A stretch of 64,000 bases of DNA from Scolanthus callimorphus (GCA_033964015.1 CM066919.1:6821831-6885830), one strand, 5' to 3'. Counted from the stretch's first letter, positions 10,716-22,129 are shown. Translations and numbers: made by a program. The notes: a model not told the origin generated them from the sequence alone.

Positions 10716-12250
10716 ATCAGAAAGGAAATTGATGAAGAAGACTGGTTATCCACACAGTGTAATGGAGAAAGTTAGAAATTTCACATGTAGGTGGTGGAGG
10801 GGTGAATACAACTCTTGCCAAGAGGAAATTCCATAAAGGGGATGGATGGGGTAAATCCCCCTTCACCCTGTGCTGATAGTATGAATGATTTCTTGAATTA
10901 CACAATTTGGCAATTTACCCCCTCTTTACCTGCAGTTTCAAAATAGATGGTGATTTCTGTGAGTCAACTGTAGCATGAAGCATGTACATGCTGATAAATG
11001 TGACATGTCAGTTTAACTATTAGTTGGTTTTACCATGTCTGGTTGTAAATACCAACTGATGATTGGGTTGTTCTCCAGATGCTAGAAGTAGTTTCATATC
11101 TGCATTAATATTTTTCAATAATGTTTGGCATGACACAGTGAACAATGTGGGAGATATACAAATTCAGGGACTATAATAATTACAGCTTATATTTCTCTAA
11201 AATACTGTCCATTTGACTCTGTCTCACTTAGAGAGGAACTTTAAATCTTTTGAAATCGACCTAAACCTTTTTTTCAAACACACTAACTTTGGCATCTTAA
11301 TTTGCTCAATTCTTAGCAATCCTTCACATCCGAATGCCATGAAATTTTCCAAACTGCTGATATTCCGTCCTGTTAATAGTTTACATCATTGAGATGACAT
11401 GTTTGGACTCGCCTTCTGTTCCTTTTCCCTTCAAACTTCCATCTGTACCTGCTTTTTTACGCTGTTTTTTAAAGTAAAATGTCTTCGCCTACTCGACTTC
11501 CTCTCTTGGCAAAAATTTCTCACGATCTCCGAGCAGACTTTGTTGGCGGCCTTTTTCTAGTTATTCCGTTACTCTTGTTTTTCTTTACACTTTCTTCCAC
11601 CAATTTGGTCTTCTTTTAGTGACTTTAGTAAGTTCTTGAAAGCTCTTCATGTAATATTTCACGCTTCGGCAGAAATTAACCGGAAACTTGAGGCCCTTTC
11701 CGATCCGCCGAACGTTAGTCTAGTATAAACGAATGAATTTTTGTAGTCGAGGTTGGAAAAAAATTTGAACAAAGCCGTTTCACTATAAATCTGTTTATTT
11801 ATGGTCCAATAGTACGTATATGAGACCCCACCGAAATCCGACCATGGGAACCTTCTTTTTCCGACCACCCGAAAAATCCAAGATGGCCGCCAAATCCAAG
11901 ATGGCCGCCATATTGAGTAATTTAATAAATATGTAAATAAATCCAATTTTAAAAGCCTCTAATGGTAAATTACAAATGAAATCATCATGCCTTGCTCTCA
12001 AGTGAATGATTCAAGCTCATTGTGGATCAAGGTCACAGAAATTATAAAGGTCAAAGCAAATAATTTGACCAAACATGAGGACCTTAACGCAACTCGAAAA
12101 AGTGGCACCCCACAGGTTAGGGAAAATATTTTGCCCTAACTTGCGGGAGATCACACTACTGCGTGTGAGCAGATTCTGTCAGAACGCCGACTTAATCCAA
12201 TAAAATACCTTAGCAGTTTCGCAACCCGCTTTAGGTTAGGGACGGAAGTA
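10716..12250. other. Stretch without a recognised gene
   Basis: This is AT-rich non-coding sequence. The only structure noticed is a 17-bp tandem duplicate of CAAGATGGCCGCCA-type sequence (YY1-like) at 11,879-11,911. Confidence 0.5.
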
Positions 12251-12279
12251 GTAGTATATAGTGGGGATATACGCTTCAA

Positions 12280-12391
12280 ACCACGTGGTCGGCGACTGAC
12301 ACTAGCAACCACGTGGTATTGGATTGACGCCACCAACCACGTGGTAGGGGATCCACACTACAAACCACGTGGTCGGGGATATGAATCACTA
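12280..12391. repeat. 28-bp periodic array of the palindrome ACCACGTGGT
   Basis: The 10-bp palindrome ACCACGTGGT occurs at 12,280, 12,308, 12,336 and 12,364, exactly 28 bp apart. The intervening 18 bp are only loosely conserved (roughly GGGAT..AC.CTA.CA). Each palindrome contains CACGTG, the bHLH E-box core. This is a minisatellite with a conserved core and divergent remainder. It abuts the 15-bp array that follows. Confidence 0.85.
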
Positions 12392-12800
12392 CTTTATGAA
12401 TCACTACTTTATGAATCACTACTTTATGAATCACTACTTTATGAATCACTAATTATGAATCACTAATTATGAATCACTACTTTATGAATCACTACTTTAT
12501 GAATCACTAATTATGAATTCATAATTAGTAATTCATAAAGTAGTGATTCATAATTAGTGACTCATAAGTAGTGATTCATAATTAGTGAGTAGTGATTCAT
12601 AATTAGTGATTCATAAAGTAGTGATTCATAAAGTAGTGATTCATAATAAGTGATTCATAATAAGTGATTCATAAAGTAGTGATTCATAAAGCAGTGATTC
12701 ATAAAGTAGTGATTCATAAATTAGTGATTCATAAAGTAGTGATTCATAAAGTAGTGATTCATAAAGTAGAGATTCATAAAGTAGTGATTCATAAAGTAGT
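12378..12800. repeat. Inverted 15-bp minisatellite (head-to-head palindrome)
   Basis: Units of TATGAATCACTACTT or its shorter ATTA variant run from 12,378 to about 12,516. The reverse-complement units (AGTGATTCATAAAGT) run from about 12,518 to 12,800. The turn-around is a perfect 24-bp palindrome at 12,506-12,529 centred on GAATTC. The whole could fold into a cruciform or long hairpin with arms of about 140 bp. The repetitive IHKVV peptide readable here is an artefact of the repeat. Confidence 0.9.
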
Positions 12801-12871
12801 CATCGGGAAGAATCGCGCGTCATTGAGCTTAACTTGCATCTCATTACGCGGCGGTAAAATTCAAGTTTGAT

Positions 12872-13200
12872 TCATTATACAGACCATATTACAAAGAAAT
12901 CGGCCAAATCACGCAAACTAGCCTCTACATTTATCAAGTTTTCGAGAAATGAGGAGCCCTTGTAAGAATTCGACATATCTAGGTAGCTAGTTTAAGGAAC
13001 ACACAAGGCAAACCTCTAAAGAAATAGAATATCCGCGCTTCAGAAGTGGTCGCATTTTGAAGGTATTCACAGGCCATTTTCATCATTTTCATTTTATGTG
13101 GCATTTCAAGTTCCTCTAGAAGTTCGAGAAAATGTCTTGGAAACAAACTACCTACAACAATTCGACAGAAACCAAAGGTTGAGATTTATGTTAAACGCCG
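12872..13200. other. Stretch without a recognised gene
   Basis: I see nothing specific here. It lies upstream of the hammerhead-like motif. Confidence 0.45.
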
Positions 13201-13214
13201 TGGAAAAATGGTGT

Positions 13215-13254
13215 TTTGCTGACGTTTCGAGCGTTAGCCCTTCGTCGGAGCAAA
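13215..13254 (-). ncRNA. Hammerhead ribozyme-like motif (degenerate)
   Basis: Read on the minus strand, a 6-bp helix I (UUUGCU/AGCAAA) flanks a core CCGACGA, a helix II hairpin (GGGC-UAAC-GCUC with one extra A) and GAAAC-GUC at the expected cleavage side. Established hammerheads need CUGANGA...GAAA...UH; here one core base differs (C for U at position 4). Helix III would be only the self-complementary ACGU, as in dimeric hammerheads reported for Penelope-like and other retroelements. I see no Penelope protein nearby. This is probably a remnant. Confidence 0.4.
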
Positions 13255-13436
13255 GAGAGAAAACAGAGGGAGTGGGGCTGTATATAAAGTAAATGTAGAG
13301 CCGTTGCTAGGCAGCAGATAAACATTTGGAATGACTAAAGGTGATAATTGGTTAAGAATAACAAAAAAGAGGCCAGGGAGCATGGCGGAGTAAGACGTGT
13401 GTATTGAGGGCTCCAACCTTTTTTTCTCATAGCTCA

Positions 13437-14294
13437 ATGGAGGGCAATCAATTGCAATCAAAGAGAAAGACTAGACAAAGTAGTACCGAGTCAGAGTCGG
13501 ATTTTACAAAAAGGACAAGGCTAGGGTCAGGGAAAACGGGAAATATTGATGGTGATGACGAAATCTTTAAAGCTTTAGATATGGCTGCCGAAGTTTCAAC
13601 CAAGTTGGACGCGGTTCTAAGCCAAATGAAGTGTCTTGATATAAAAATTACAAATATGGATGAAAAGCTATCGAACGTAGAAAGTGGTGTTAACACTTTG
13701 AAGAGTCAGATGGCTTCGGTCGAGGAATCAGTTCGACAAACAAACATTCGCGTAAGTGAAATAGAAGGTGCCGTTGATTTCTTGTCTGCTGAACTATCGG
13801 AGACAAAGAAAATGTTGGATGCTGTAAGACAAAGCGGGAACGAAGAAGTGGGGCGTTTAAGAGATGAGCTACTTTATCATGAAGTATACACGAGAAGGGA
13901 AAACTTGCGCTTCTATGGTCTTCCAGAAGATACGGTAGACGGCAAAGAAAACTCGGAAGAAGTTCTTACGAAGTTCTTGAAAGAAAAGTTAGAGATCGAA
14001 GATGCAGGTCAAATAGAATATCAACGAGTGCATCGGGTTGGCAAATTTGATGTGAATGCCGCCAAGCCAAGGCCAATAATTGCGCGTTTTCTTAGATACC
14101 CTGATAGAGAGGATGTCATGTCGAGAGTAGGCAAGCTAAAGGGTACAAAGCTAGCAGTTTCTCCAGATCTGCCGAGAGAAATTGTCCAGAGGCGAAAGAA
14201 ATGGGTACCTAAATTAAAGGAAGCAAAAAGTGCGGGCAAGTTAGCTTTTTTCAGTCGTGCACAACCGGATAAATTATTTATCGATAATATATAG
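13437..14294 (+). CDS. L1-type LINE ORF1 protein
   Basis: ORF1p is the RNA-binding chaperone that coats LINE RNA. The frame opens at 13,404, but I prefer the ATG at 13,437 (MEGNQLQSKRK). Order of parts: a basic, low-complexity N-terminus; a long heptad-rich coiled coil (about residues 45-145, with repeated MDEKLSNVESGV-like patterns); an RRM-like segment beginning ENLRFYGLPE; and a basic C-terminal domain (PRPIIARFLRYPDRE, LPREIVQRRKKW). About 285 aa is a normal length for L1/Tx1-type ORF1. The frame is intact to its TAG. No ORF2 (endonuclease/RT) follows in the next kilobases, so the element is truncated after ORF1 or this copy was mobilised separately. The hammerhead-like motif lies about 180 bp upstream on the other strand. 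Confidence 0.8.
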   Translation: MEGNQLQSKRKTRQSSTESESDFTKRTRLGSGKTGNIDGDDEIFKALDMAAEVSTKLDAVLSQMKCLDIKITNMDEKLSNVESGVNTLKSQMASVEESVRQTNIRVSEIEGAVDFLSAELSETKKMLDAVRQSGNEEVGRLRDELLYHEVYTRRENLRFYGLPEDTVDGKENSEEVLTKFLKEKLEIEDAGQIEYQRVHRVGKFDVNAAKPRPIIARFLRYPDREDVMSRVGKLKGTKLAVSPDLPREIVQRRKKWVPKLKEAKSAGKLAFFSRAQPDKLFIDNI

Positions 14295-14479
14295 ATTTAG
14301 GCACTGCCTAAAAGCGGAGCTCCCAACTATTATAAGGAATAAAAGATGGTAGTAGTTAATTGTAGTATCAAAAATACATTTATTATATTTAGACTAATAT
14401 TATTGCCTTTCTGCCTTTTACAAAACACAAAAAGCATGAGGACAACTCAACTAATAAAAATGTAGACACCCGTAGGGCT

Positions 14480-14760
14480 TGTTCACATGAGGCGAGATAT
14501 CAACCTTGTCCCCAGGGTCTTGTGGGTAATTTTCAAGATGGCGGTTGGTCGAGTAGAAAACCCTGGGGGAGGCTGAGTCACATGACCACTGTTTGAAAAC
14601 ATGGGAACGAGGTTGTCCTTTGTTGTGAAACGGTCATGTGACTCAGCCTCCCCCAGGGTCTTCTACTCGACCAACCGCCATCTTGAAAAACGATGGAGAA
14701 GACCCTGGGACAACTTTGGGGTAGGGACAAAACTGGCACCTGTTTCACATGAGAAAAAAA
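14480..14760. mobile_element. Foldback MITE, arms about 60 bp core
   Basis: 14,529-14,587 is an inverted copy of 14,632-14,690 (TTCAAGATGGCGGTTGGTCG and onward), with weaker pairing extending out to CTTGTCCCCAGGGTCTT and its complement near 14,720. The central 45 bp are unpaired. It has no coding capacity. Confidence 0.75.
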
Positions 14761-14937
14761 AATGCAAGACATCTTGGTGTTGTGGCTAACACATGCGGCA
14801 CACACAATCAAGAAAGTTGGCCCAACCCCTGACCTGTCAAGGAATAGGACAGGGAAATTCTTGTTAGGGCTGTTGTTACAGAACTAACAGAACTAATAGC
14901 CCAAACAGCATCGAGAAAACATTCCTTACTCCCACCT

Positions 14938-15232
14938 CTTACAGCTGTTTTGAGTATTCTGCGAACTCTTGCGTTCGACGTCCAATGGCGTTCTGGCTTC
15001 CGTCAATCAAACTCTGAGGTCTAATTTGAGTCTTAGCCGACCGTAAGTTAGGCCATTTATTTAGAGAAAGATAGTACAAGATGCTGTTTGTTGGAGCATT
15101 TCACTATTATGGCAATAACTGATTTCTTTGTATTTCAAAGAGTTTCAAAGTTTGATTGACGGTAGCCAGAAAGCGGTTTGACGGTTGGAAATCGATCTCA
15201 AGAGTTCGCAGAATACTCAAAACAGCTGTAAA
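14938..15232. mobile_element. MITE with 32-bp perfect terminal inverted repeats
   Basis: 14,939-14,970 and 15,200-15,231 are perfect inverted complements (start TTACAGCTGTTTTGAGTATT). Subterminal blocks around TTTGATTGACGG and CCGTCAATCAAA also pair, so nearly the whole element can fold back. Flanking sequence is the AACAGCCCT-type minisatellite. Confidence 0.85.
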
Positions 15233-15239
15233 AGACATG

Positions 15240-15620
15240 GGGCACAAATCATGATAAACAACTAACAACCCTAACACCACTTACAGACCTAACAGCCCTA
15301 ACAGCTCTAACAGTCCTAACAGCCCTAACAGAGGGCTGTTAGGTGTTGATCATAATATGTGCCCCGTCTTTTAGGAATGCTTCCTCTCTGCTGTTTAGGA
15401 CTGTTAGGTTTGTTAGGGCTGTTAGGTTTGTTGGCTGTTAGGGTTGTCAGGCCAGCCAGGGCTGTTACCAGTAGGGCTGTAGGTGTTATCATAATAGTGC
15501 CCCGCCTTTAAGACGTGGGAGTAAGGAATGCTTCCTCCCAGCTGTTTTTCCCTAACAGCAGCCCTATGCTGTTTGGGACTGTTAGGGCTGTTAGACCTTA
15601 CAGCAACCCCTAACCTGTCC
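15240..15620. repeat. Short AACAGCCCT minisatellite in both orientations
   Basis: Nine-base units resembling CCCTAACAG and their complement (CTGTTAGGG) are repeated with variation. The array turns around near 15,332-15,345 and again near 15,545-15,560, making nested inverted repeats. GTGCCCCG..TTTAGGAATGCTTCCTC blocks at 15,358 and 15,498 are also duplicated. It resembles telomeric CCCTAA only superficially. Confidence 0.7.
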
Positions 15621-15973
15621 TATTTCTTGACTCATATGACCCCTGAGATAGACAGTTTTATGCTGTCCCTACACAAATACCATATCTCTCAGGCCAGAGT
15701 TGTCTCGGTCACAAGTGAATTGTTTGATTTCAACACAGAGGGATTGTCTAGAGGCAAGTCTGGGGACCAAAATATCCCCTAATCCCCATATCTTGCCTCA
15801 TTTGGTGCCTGAGCTGTATCCCTGCAAAATATCCGAAAAATATCCCCCTAAAATATTTGTAATCTTTTCAACCCTAAAAAAGTTTGCAGTTTCAAATTTT
15901 GTAATTATTTTGATTGCAATTAAATTTGATTTGCAATTAAGTTTGATTGCTTGATTGGCTTGATAGATTTTAT

Positions 15974-16862
15974 TGCTTGGCACATGTCCCACGGCTTACA
16001 GTCAGAATTAGCATGCTCCCTGCTCTTTTCCTGCTCTACCCCTCTCAATGAGGATTACTGGCTGGGGGACACAAGAACCAGGGGACACAATAACTTTCAT
16101 GATTTATTCAGGACAATATTTATTCCTCAGTGGAAAAAACTGCATTATCTGACAGAATAGTAAGTAGAATAATTTCACAAGATAATATTATCGATAGATA
16201 CACCAGAGAAATTAATATGAGACATTTTACCAGGATTCCGGACAATTTTGGCAAAGTGGCCAAAAATCCATCACTTCCTTGATTTTGGTCTAGTATGCCA
16301 TGAACAACAAAATGAAATACGGAGAAATATAATGTCAAAGTTCTCCACCCTGGAATACTACAATGAACTCTATGTCGACCAAATTCTATAAAAACCCTCA
16401 GCTGTATATTGAAACAGGATGCAATCTATTTCATAATGGAAATAACACAAGTTACTATACTTGCATGCAGACCCTTCAAAAGATATTGGACCAGACCTAC
16501 TCCTGGCCATACGGGTGTTAAGCAGAAGGCCGCAAAGTCCAAAGTGTTCCAAATACATAACTCCATATTATGGGTGGAGCAATTTTGTAGGGTCTGAAAT
16601 TCATGAAGTTTCAGATTTACAAGATGTCCAGAAAGGAAAAAAAAATTACTTGAATTTCGCCTAATTGCACTTAAAATACTGAAAAAATGGGGGTCGGGGG
16701 AGGGGGGTTGGCAGAAACATATAACAGAGGCTCTCTTTATTCTGATCCAACAGAAATGGGAAAATGTTCTGTGCACTCTGCTGACTTTCCTTTGAGCAAG
16801 GAAAATATTATTGTTGCATAACATTTAACTTATATTTGGCTGGGGACAAACCGGTTATGCAC
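15974..16862. repeat. Interspersed repeat, copy 2 (partner of 1-1,205)
   Basis: It shares ordered landmarks with 1-1,205 in the same orientation and differs by indels and substitutions. ORFs in the two copies are not conserved, arguing against a coding duplication. Confidence 0.75.
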
Positions 16863-16937
16863 TAGTCAATTGAAACCCCCACCCCTAGGGACCCGGGAAG
16901 GGTTGGGAATTTGATTTTACCCCTGGACAAAAGCCGT

Positions 16938-17978
16938 TTAACCCTTTCAATCCCAAACTGGCCCAAACCACCCTTTTGTACACTCAGGAACTTTAAAGTG
17001 CCTATCATAAAACTCACGGCAAAATGACACTTAATATCTGGTGATTTGTGTAGAAGAGTGATTTTTCTACTGACCAGAAAAGACAAGTGGATCAGAGGCT
17101 CGGATTTCTCACAGAAACAACCACTTGATTTCACAAAATAACTCGCGATTTTTGACATGCAAAAACACACGCTACACTGAGCACAAGGAGCCGTTTTTTC
17201 GCGTAAATTTCTAGACTAAATCAAACACAATCAACAAGCCACAGACTTAACTTAAAAGTACCTTTAATCCTTAGCTCTGACCTGAAATTTCTCCTCTGCA
17301 AGTGTACATTCAAGGAAAATATGGCGCTTTGAACTTTGAAGCGACTGAACAACAAAGCCACACAAAACCCTAGCGCTCGGGATACCTGTGGTAAACCAAT
17401 GAAATTTCACAGCGGTTCCCCCTGTATTGACAGGTTAGACGAAAGATTTATATTTTTTAGATTTATAGTCTTTTTGCCCTGCAACAATTAAAAGCAAAAG
17501 CATCCTCAATTGCTTGCTTTTTATGTCTAAAACACAGATTCCTAAGAACTCTGTGCTGAGGCAAAAAGATTCCACTAGAGAGGAGCCAGGGTTTCTTTCA
17601 CCAAAATTTTTCAACAGCTCTCAGAAGAACAGTGGAAAAAGTCAATGAAACCCCTCAGCCATACTTCTTACTTGAAGCACAGCACAAATGTATTGTCCAT
17701 AATAGACTTAATGATGTCCTATGGCCTCTTCTGAGTGGAATTTTAGTTGTATTTTTGACTGTTTTATCAGAAGTCTAACCTGTGTGATAGCTTCCCGCCG
17801 TTGGAAAGCAAATTATGGGTCAGCGGCAAAGCTCTACAAAAAGCCCCAGCCCCCCTCTCAATGAAAAACAGGAAACCCAGAAACGTGGTACAGATATGCA
17901 AAAATGGGCAGGGGTGTGTCTGTTTGTCCTCATAAAATAGGAATATTAGGGAAAATGCTATGGGACTGAAAGGGTTAA
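16938..17978. mobile_element. TTAA-flanked non-autonomous element, piggyBac-like
   Basis: The termini CCCTTTCAATCCCA (left) and TGGGACTGAAAGGG (right) are inverted with one mismatch. Both are immediately flanked by TTAA (16,938-16,941 and 17,975-17,978). TTAA target sites and CCCT-type ends are the hallmark of piggyBac. About 1.03 kb of non-coding interior includes AT-rich and purine-rich sequence, with no transposase. Confidence 0.6.
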
Positions 17979-17979
17979 A

Positions 17980-20150
17980 TCCCCAAACTAAAGGTCATGT
18001 GACCAGGTGTTTTGACATGCTCATCAAAACCTTTGGGTCGAAATTGGTCTGTATGTTGTGGTTCGGGTTAAGATTTGGTTTTCGGGCTTAAGTTTTAGGG
18101 GTGGGGGTCTAGTATTGAGCCCGGGTTTAGATTTCACAGTTCAGTTGAGTTGATTGTAGAGGGAGTTAACAAACGCGCACTCAAAATCAAACGAAATTTC
18201 TAACCGCGTAACGCCTAAATCTCAGAAAACCTCGTAAGATACAAAATTAGCAAATTATAAACCCAAATAAAAGAGTACATTTGCTAGTAATTCATTTATT
18301 TTATTTCCCGATTTATGAAAGCTTTTAATTCATATTCATTCCCATGCGCTAAAAATAACTCGGCTAAAGTAATTCAATTAGCATCGGCTGGGAAAACAAT
18401 TGAAACAGCAAAACCAAAGTTTTGTACTTCGAAGCCTAAAAATACAAAAGTTATCTTATCTTCCAGTTGGTAAAATAAAAGGAGCGATTCCTTTCAGGAG
18501 CAACTAGTGTACATGTTGGGAAAATTCCTCCTCTAAGAAAAGATGTGTAAATTCGTAGTGAATCAACTTCTCACGCAAGTACTGTCTCGCTTTATGCTAA
18601 TTATGTTCACAGATTGGAAATTTCTAAATCTGTATATTTACTAAATCTAAAGCTACGACAGCTAACCTGACTTCTATGACTATTTCTATAATAATAAATG
18701 CCTTCTTAGAACAATTTAAACAAGTAAATGTGAATATTTCCCTTCCTGGCATGAAGTCAATTTGAATCGCGTGTCATGTGAAAAATGCAAAAGTGACTTC
18801 GACGTTTCGCTCTCGTAGAAGGTAAATATTTGCGGGCCGCGATTAATTTTTTATATGATAGAAATGAAAGGTTGGGAATAATGTAAAAACATTTTTATTA
18901 AAAATTCGATGCGCACCAGCTGAGATTCTTGCCCCTGAATTCTAGTCAAATTTAAGCCGAACAATTTTTGCTTTTGACGGGGCTCATGTAGGGTCCTGCA
19001 AATTTTTTGGAAAATCTAAAGCAAAAATAATCTTATCGTTTTCCAGCCGTCTAAATGACACACTTTTATGAGATCGAAAACAAAATCTCAATATCTTTCG
19101 CTTTCAGGCTTTGCGAGGCTTCCCAATCTAGGCAAAATTTTGCGATTTTGGTGTCGCGACGAGCCCTATTTGGGTGAAATCAGACTTGACGAGATTTCTC
19201 GAAAAATTAAACTCGCTGAAAATTTTAAACTCCATTTTCGAAAATAGTTCCATATGGGAGCTCATTTTATAAAATAAACTGGAGGTCGATTTTTTTTATC
19301 TGTCGGACGATGTTTGATATTTACAGGCAGCGGCTCTTAATAATATGGATGCAACAATTTTCAGAGAAAGACCTTATTTGCAGCGGCCACAATGCACTGA
19401 ACGCGTGCGAGACAAGCGAGCAAAGTTTACAAAACCTAACTTGACATAAATATACTTGACACAACAAATTTATTTTATGCTAGAAGCAGGTGGAATTCTG
19501 TTTTGACAATCATAAACTTTATTTCAGATTCCAAGGTAAAATAACATAAGAGAGCCTGTATTAATCAATTGGCTGGTTTCTTTAAGTTTGAATTGCTTTT
19601 GAAAGCTTAACTTGGTTGCTTGTGCATTTTCGGTCACCAAAAACGGGCAGAATATTGTCCAGAAAGGTGAACATAGCTAGGTAAACTTCCACAGAAGACA
19701 TACCTGAAGTATTCTCTTGTGTAAACGTTCTTGTAACAGCTAAACAACCAAGATTGTCAGGAATTTGATCCGGAAAACTGTCCGGTATCGCATGTGTTCT
19801 TGTAGACTTCTAGTTCATTTTCATCGCTGGCATGTCCCGCCGCTAAATTCACAGTCAACGAAGATTTCCCTTCATATCCTTCCATAACAAAGAATGAAAA
19901 CTAAAACAAGTCTTGCTCAAGTCCATAAGGAATTCACATTTTGCTTTCCAAGGGTTTCGGAAGATGATTTTCATGAAAAGGAACCGAATTTCTCCCTCCA
20001 TCCAAAGCCATCTATCGATCTCCCATCTTGTTGACAAGGCTCAAACAGATCGAGTGGCGTGACAGCTAGCGCGCATTTGATTGGCTCGTTCGCAAAATCC
20101 ATTGTTTATTTAGCCAATCAGCTTCATGAAATACCTGCACTCATTTGAGT
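17980..20150. other. 2.2-kb stretch without a recognised gene
   Basis: AT-rich sequence with numerous short open frames but no domain, repeat pair or splice pattern that I can support. Confidence 0.5.
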
Positions 20151-20199
20151 GCAATTACTTTTTTGGAGTGCAAATAGGCCTTTTGCATGGAACGGTCAC

Positions 20200-21840
20200 G
20201 TGACTGTTTGGTGCCTAGCGACGCCATGTTGGATAGCAAAGTTGTCGGCCGGCGTGCGTGACGAGCGGGAAGGCAAGGTAAAAGTCATCTTTTGTTTTTC
20301 ATTGTTTTGGTCCTTTTTGATCATCAAATGCAACAAAAAAACACCCGTAGATTATTAGCAAGAGACTTTTCTTGCCATTTTGTGTAGTTTTGGCATTTTT
20401 AAACGCGAAAACTCGAGGCAGTGACATCGTGAAAATGTCTCTTGTTTACATTTTTGTTAACACATTCCGCAGCTGCTGGCACTAAAATAGTGTTTGTTTA
20501 GACTTTTTTCAGGGTTTCTCCCCTTTTTGACACCCAGTGACCGACCCAAGTTATTTTCCTTGACATTTGTTTGCTAGTTGAAGAGATTTTATAGCGAATT
20601 TATTCCGTTTTTGTGCGAAAAAGACTGCTTCAACACCGATACGAAGCACTAGTTGATGGATTACTCGAGCAACAAATGGCGCCCGATATCAAAATACTCT
20701 CTCTTTGCTAGGCAATTGACTGATTTGAATGTCTAAAGGAAGTAATTTTGCATTGTTGTAGTTTGTTTTTAGTACTCGAAAGATGTCAAGATATAATGTG
20801 TTGTTGATTTATCTCCAGGGTATAATTATCTGTCAACACTATGGCCGAGAAACAAGGTACAATCGAATACTATAATAATGTTCTAATGATATTATGTAAG
20901 CCTTGATTAAACAGTTTTTCTAAACCTTGTCCCGCAGATACTTTGCCAACCTCAGACATAAGCAGAATTAGAGATTTGAAGTTTTCTGATGTCTTGATGT
21001 GGTGGATTTTGCTAAAAGCGCTGAGCTGGTTCAGAAAATACGCGGAAAGGTTACAATATTCATCCTGCTATCTCTTTGGGGGGTGACCTAGAAATTCAGC
21101 AACAACATAGCAGAATTAATTGTTTCAACTTGATGGTAACCCCAATGACTGCAATATCATTAGGATTTTCTGCATCCAATTAATCTCTTTTAGGGTAAAA
21201 TTCAATGTTGACCACACCCAATTTGCCACTGCCTATTTTTATGAGTCCCCCCCCCGCCCCCCCAGGGTTACAAGTTCTCTGCAGAGCTCTGTATTCTCCT
21301 TGATGTGCTGTCTGATATTTCTCCCCAACCACTTATGGCAACAGTACTACCATCTACAAGTCAGATCCCCAACCTGAAGGCTGCCCCTATATCTTTTGGC
21401 ATTGTTGCAAAGGCCCAGGCGAAGCGTTCACACCAACAGAAACTGAATATCTATTAGATTATTTTTCCCGTACTTCCTTTCATGATTTTTTTTTGTTTTT
21501 TATTATTATTATTTAAACGATATTTTATTTTACGTTTGCCGCAAGAGAACACAGCTCATCTAGGGGGCTTTCCTGATTTACCACTTCCAAAGCAATTATG
21601 AAATGTGGCATCAATTGAGAAAGAAAGAATTAAAGCTAGCAAGTTTGGCCAAGCAGCAAAGAGGACATCCAACTTTGATTTGCTGGTCACACAGGTACCC
21701 CCCCCCCCCCCCCCCCCACACACACACAAACAAACAAAAAAGAGTGGTGACTGCAGCTATACAGATGGGGATTGACCTTGAGCCTCAAGCTGTCATTACC
21801 GACAGAACCCAAAAATGGCAAGATTTCTACCCTAAGGTCA
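20200..21840 (+). pseudogene. Exon-like fragments of an unrecognised spliced gene
   Basis: A GC-richer possible 5' exon ends GGCAAG|GTAAAA near 20,278. Exon 20,819-20,856 follows an AG acceptor and contains ATGGCCGAGAAACAAG before GTAC. Exon 20,938-21,047 joins it in phase (G|AT) and reads DTLPTSDISRIRDLKFSDVL. After that the natural-looking frame (DFAKSAELVQKIRGK) is one base out. Further open pieces follow an acceptor near 21,264 (YKFSAELCILLDVLSDI, stop at 21,457), near 21,625-21,695 (ending CAG|GTACCC) and near 21,745-21,838. No family is recognised. The frameshift suggests decay, but a sequencing error or alternative splicing could also explain it. Confidence 0.3.
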
Positions 21841-22129
21841 GGTAAAGTCAGATACCAGGCTTGATTCTAAATTCCAAGCTCCACAAGACAGCGCCAGAGA
21901 CCCTTGGACAAAGGCTTCGATGGAATCGACGTGGAAATTGCTCTAAAAAAGGAACTGGCATATATTCTTGCCATTCTACCCTTAGAATAACTTTAGATAG
22001 ACGAGCGAAGGAATTATTTGAGTCTTGGTTGTAATAGGCATAAAAATTCTAAGGAAATCGAGAGCGCTTTCGGAGACGTCTGCTGCCTGTTAGGCGCTCG
22101 TCAATACTGAAAGATACAATTAGTGACGC

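Noticed and set aside
12280..12391. CRISPR-like array
   Set aside because: Period 28 bp with a 10-bp core and related spacers, no cas genes, eukaryotic context; a minisatellite is the simpler reading.
12664..12870. Open frame with repeated IHKVV peptide
   Set aside because: It is the translation of the 15-bp minisatellite (a 15-bp unit stays open in frame) and has no independent coding signal.
15240..15620. Interstitial telomeric repeat
   Set aside because: Units are CCCTAACAG-like nine-mers, not TTAGGG hexamers, and run in both directions.
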